Shown in pieces: positions 45,546 through 47,634 of a DNA stretch of 47,634 bases. The stretch is from an uncultured Flavobacteriaceae bacterium (lineage in GTDB: Bacteria; Bacteroidota; Bacteroidia; Flavobacteriales; Flavobacteriaceae): the NCBI GenBank assembly GCA_938088195.1, contig CALKEO010000015.1, positions 1-47,634 of the forward strand, in the 5' to 3' direction. A program made the position numbers and the translations under genes. A model generated the notes under the pieces. That model was not told the DNA's origin, made no database searches, and was given only the letters and a program-made list of their open reading frames with translations. The stretch's first letter is position 1. Every line of letters begins with the position of its first letter.

Positions 45546-46711
45546 TTAGATTTTAAATTTTTTTTATGTGTTTTTTTTGAACCACTATAAATTTCATATT
45601 TTACTAATCTACTTTCTAATTTTCCGTTATATAATTTAATTTTTCTTGAGGGTCGTAACCCCACTTGTTTTAATGACTCAATATTTGAAGTTATGAACCA
45701 TGCACAAGAATTTGAATAACTAGTCTTTAAGGTATCTCCTATTTTCTTGTAAAATAAACGAAAATCTATTTGTAATCTCTCGCCATAGGGCGGATTAAAT
45801 AAAATATGTAAAAAATTTTCAGAAAACTTTTTAGTTTTAAAAAAATCAAATTGATTTACCTTAATCAGGTGATCAAATCCAGAGTTAATAATATTTTGAT
45901 TTGATTTTTTAACAGCAGAAGGAGCCTTATCATATCCAATTATTTTATAATCAAACGGTTTAACTTTGTTTAAAACTGATTTTTTAATCATTTCAAACAA
46001 ATCATTGTCAAAATTTTTCCAGTTTAAAAAGGAAAAGTTTGTTCTTTTAATGTTTACTGGATAATTCGTAGCAAACATTGCAGCTTCAATTAATAAAGTT
46101 CCACTTCCACACATGGGGTCTAAGAAATCAGACTGACAGTCCCAATCACTTAGCATCACTATACCAGCAGCTAAAACTTCATTTATAGGGGCTATATTTG
46201 TTAAAGTACGATACCCTCTTTGGTTAAGAGGTTTACCTGAAGCATCTAAAGAAATTGTACAATCATTTTTAGTAATATGAATATTAATTTTGATATCAGG
46301 GTTATCAAGATCAATATTAGGTCGGTTGTTATCTAACTTTCTAAATCTATCAACAATTCCGTCTTTAACTCTTTGTGAAACAAAAAGAGAATGAGAAAAC
46401 AAATCGGTATTTAAAACAGAATCAATTTGAAATGTATTGGAAATTGAAAAATAATCTTCCCAATTAAAATTAAAAACTGAACTATACAATTCTTTTTCAT
46501 TATTAACTTTAAAAGATTTTATAGGGGTTAATATTCTAATTGCTGATCTAAGGAAAAGATTAGATTTATATAAAAATCCTAGATCACCAAAAAAACTAAC
46601 ATTTCTAACACCAATTGTAATTTTTTTAGCACCTAGCTTTAATAATTCATCAGCTAATATATTTTCAAAACCAAAAAAGGTTTTAGCAATCATTTTAAAA
46701 TCATTAGACAT
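45542..46711 (-). CDS. THUMP-domain RNA (guanine-N2) methyltransferase, RlmL-like
   Basis: 389 residues. An N-terminal THUMP/ferredoxin-like RNA-binding region (about 8-155, starting AKTFFGFENILADELLKLG) is followed by a SAM-dependent catalytic domain: LDPMCGSGTLLIEAAMFA at about 198-215 and the base-binding NPPYGER near 310. These features fit the RlmL N-terminal half/TrmN-like group, methylating guanine N2 of 23S rRNA (G2445) or tRNA. It is the single-domain form of E. coli RlmKL, lacking the RlmK half. Faces the 46753 methyltransferase across a divergent gap. Confidence 0.9.
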   Translation of the reverse strand: MSNDFKMIAKTFFGFENILADELLKLGAKKITIGVRNVSFFGDLGFLYKSNLFLRSAIRILTPIKSFKVNNEKELYSSVFNFNWEDYFSISNTFQIDSVLNTDLFSHSLFVSQRVKDGIVDRFRKLDNNRPNIDLDNPDIKINIHITKNDCTISLDASGKPLNQRGYRTLTNIAPINEVLAAGIVMLSDWDCQSDFLDPMCGSGTLLIEAAMFATNYPVNIKRTNFSFLNWKNFDNDLFEMIKKSVLNKVKPFDYKIIGYDKAPSAVKKSNQNIINSGFDHLIKVNQFDFFKTKKFSENFLHILFNPPYGERLQIDFRLFYKKIGDTLKTSYSNSCAWFITSNIESLKQVGLRPSRKIKLYNGKLESRLVKYEIYSGSKKTHKKNLKSN

Positions 46712-46738
46712 ATCGATAATTAATTTTTAAAAATACTT

Positions 46739-46746
46739 TAATTTTG
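46739..46746 (+). promoter_or_regulatory. Candidate -7 box 6 nt upstream of the 46753 gene (leaderless)
   Basis: TAATTTTG fits TAnnTTTG and ends 6 nt before the ATG at 46753. A TTG at 46744-46746, usable as an earlier start codon, is the tail of this box. No -33 TTG found. Confidence 0.5.
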
Positions 46747-46752
46747 AAAGAT

Positions 46753-47514
46753 ATGAACAGGATTACAAAATTAGATTTAAAAAAAGAATATAATCAATGG
46801 TTTGACTCACCATTTTATCACATATTATATAAAAATAGAGACTATAATGAGGCGGAAGAATTTGTTAAAAATATTTTAAAATATTTAAAACTCAAGAAAG
46901 GTTCTAGCATCTTGGATGCTGCTTGTGGAAAAGGAAGACACTCTATAATAATAGAAAAACTCGGATACAATGTGTTGGGGATAGATTTATCAAAAAACAG
47001 CATAAAAGAAGCAAAAAAAAGTGAAAATATAAATTTAAAATTTAAAATTCATGATATTTCCGTTCCCTTAAAAAAAAAATTTGATGCTGTTTTTAATTTA
47101 TTCACAAGTTTTGGATATCACAGTAAAAAAAAAGATGTTGAGATTTTAAATACTTTGGAAAAAAATATTAAAAATGAAGGAATTGGATTAATTGATTTTT
47201 TTAATATTGATAAAATAAAAAAAGAATTAATAAGAGAAGAAAATATTAAAAAAGATAAAATAAAATTCAAAATAAAGAGAAAAGTTCACAATAATCAGGT
47301 TATTAAAAATATAAATTTCAATTTCAACTCAGTAGAATATAATTTTACAGAAAAAGTTAATGCATTAAAATTAAGTGATTTTAAAAAATATTTTAATAAA
47401 ACAAATCTAATCATAACTGAAGTGTTTGGGGATTACCAATTAAATAAATTTAAACCAGAAAACTCACCAAGACTCATAATATTATTCAAAAAAAAATCCC
47501 AGCCAAATAAATGA
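46753..47514 (+). CDS. Class I SAM-dependent methyltransferase
   Basis: About 253 residues. SAM motif I is ILDAACGKGRHSIIIEKLGY (near residue 54), the acidic loop is GIDLSKNSIKEAK, and motif IV is FDAVFNLFTSFGYHSKKKD. The C-terminal half is lysine-rich and beta-strand-like (FNFNSVEYNFTEKVNAL), typical of the methyltransferase-25/small-molecule group; the acceptor is not evident. I used the ATG at 46753 rather than TTG 46744, because the TTG lies in the -7 box. The last codons and stop (to 47514) are inside the stem of the rRNA terminator on the other strand. Confidence 0.85.
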   Translation: MNRITKLDLKKEYNQWFDSPFYHILYKNRDYNEAEEFVKNILKYLKLKKGSSILDAACGKGRHSIIIEKLGYNVLGIDLSKNSIKEAKKSENINLKFKIHDISVPLKKKFDAVFNLFTSFGYHSKKKDVEILNTLEKNIKNEGIGLIDFFNIDKIKKELIREENIKKDKIKFKIKRKVHNNQVIKNINFNFNSVEYNFTEKVNALKLSDFKKYFNKTNLIITEVFGDYQLNKFKPENSPRLIILFKKKSQPNK

Positions 47515-47522
47515 CTGGGATT
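47488..47522 (-). terminator. Rho-independent terminator of the rRNA operon
   Basis: On the minus strand AATCCCAGTC (47522-47513) pairs with GGCTGGGATT (47504-47495), a 10-bp stem with one G-U pair and an 8-nt loop, followed by a run of nine T (47496-47488, two of them in the stem). It starts a few bases after the 5S 3' end. On the plus strand there is no T-run, so it acts only for the rRNA. Confidence 0.9.
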
Positions 47523-47525
47523 CGA

Positions 47526-47634
47526 AGAAGGCGGTGACATACTCTCCCACCAAATGGCAGTACCATCTGCGCTATTAGGCTTAACTTCTCTGTTCGAAAT
47601 GGGAAGAGGTGAGCCCTAATGCAATAACCACCCT
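47526..47634 (-). rRNA. 5S ribosomal RNA
   Basis: About 109 nt on the minus strand. The 5' end AGGGTGGT pairs with the 3' end ACCGCCTT to make the terminal helix (with two G-U pairs), and the internal conserved parts CCCATTTCGAACAGAGAAG and GGTGGGAGAGTA are clear. The 5' end lies at or 1-2 nt beyond the window edge. It is the last gene of an rRNA operon that continues upstream outside the window (16S and 23S not seen). Confidence 0.93.

Noticed and set aside
1-47634. Defence systems, CRISPR, transposons, prophage, tRNA genes
   Set aside because: I looked for repeat arrays, transposase or integrase motifs, terminal inverted repeats, and tRNA-like cloverleaf or CCA segments in the gaps; none was found. 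The gaps are too short for most.

Overview
The window is chromosomal DNA of a low-GC (roughly 30 %) marine-type member of Bacteroidota, most likely Flavobacteriales. Evidence: typical flavobacterial families and gene orders (gyrA-TPR; gcvT-SDR-YebC; hypothetical-DUF3822-rsmD; rlmD-DUF6452-DUF6048; a 95-aa FNYxPRYY protein next to mutL), signal peptides ending in FSQ, TAnnTTTG promoter -7 boxes, few clear Shine-Dalgarno sequences, some TTG starts, and a fused thrA followed by thrB and thrC. Gene density is very high. No non-genic stretch exceeds about 215 bp; the largest gaps are 12826-13025 (promoters plus a palindrome) and 15558-15769 (nothing convincing). I found no tRNA, CRISPR array, insertion sequence, prophage or pseudogene.

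Layout. 1-3067: end of a polysaccharide-utilization-like segment (tail of a probable sulfatase, then a secreted GH2 enzyme). 3092-4432: a 7-TM TIGR02206/YwaF-like protein and a methyltransferase. 4429-6194 (minus): sulfur-handling pair, a rhodanese lipoprotein and an ETHE1-like persulfide dioxygenase-rhodanese fusion. 6228-8231 (minus): PgpH-like 7TM-HD phosphodiesterase. 8304-9044: NlpC/P60 peptidase. 9041-12825 (minus): gyrA and a TPR protein. 13026-15557: clpC. 15770-20462: thrA-thrB-thrC operon. 20440-24265 (minus): M1 and S9 exported peptidases. 24321-26961: gcvT, an SDR protein, YebC. 26962-29650 (minus): RecD/Pif1-like helicase, kdsB and a small acyltransferase. 29743-31722: unknown membrane protein, DUF3822, rsmD. 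31769-36431 (minus): five-gene overlapping operon (small membrane protein, mutL, two active-looking rhomboids, membrane-anchored EEP phosphohydrolase). 36518-39693: DHH phosphoesterase, cyclophilin-FKBP lipoprotein, DUF3810. 39683-42916 (minus): large Asp-box (BNR/sortilin-like) secreted protein. 42987-45545: rlmD, DUF6452, DUF6048. 45542-46711 (minus): THUMP RNA methyltransferase. 46753-47514: methyltransferase. 47526-47634 (minus): 5S rRNA with its terminator, the end of an rRNA operon continuing past the window.

Functionally this is mostly core metabolism, information processing and envelope genes. There is no obvious defence or mobile system. The signals most worth following are: (i) a pseudopilin-like membrane protein paired with an actin-fold-like DUF3822 protein in the rsmD operon; (ii) three genes whose TAnnTTTG box ends only 5-6 nt before the start codon, suggesting leaderless transcripts; (iii) convergent genes that share or overlap stop codons, and an rRNA terminator folded into the end of a convergent coding region; (iv) a MutL lacking the usual endonuclease-motif residues; (v) a 14-bp perfect palindrome between gyrA and clpC.
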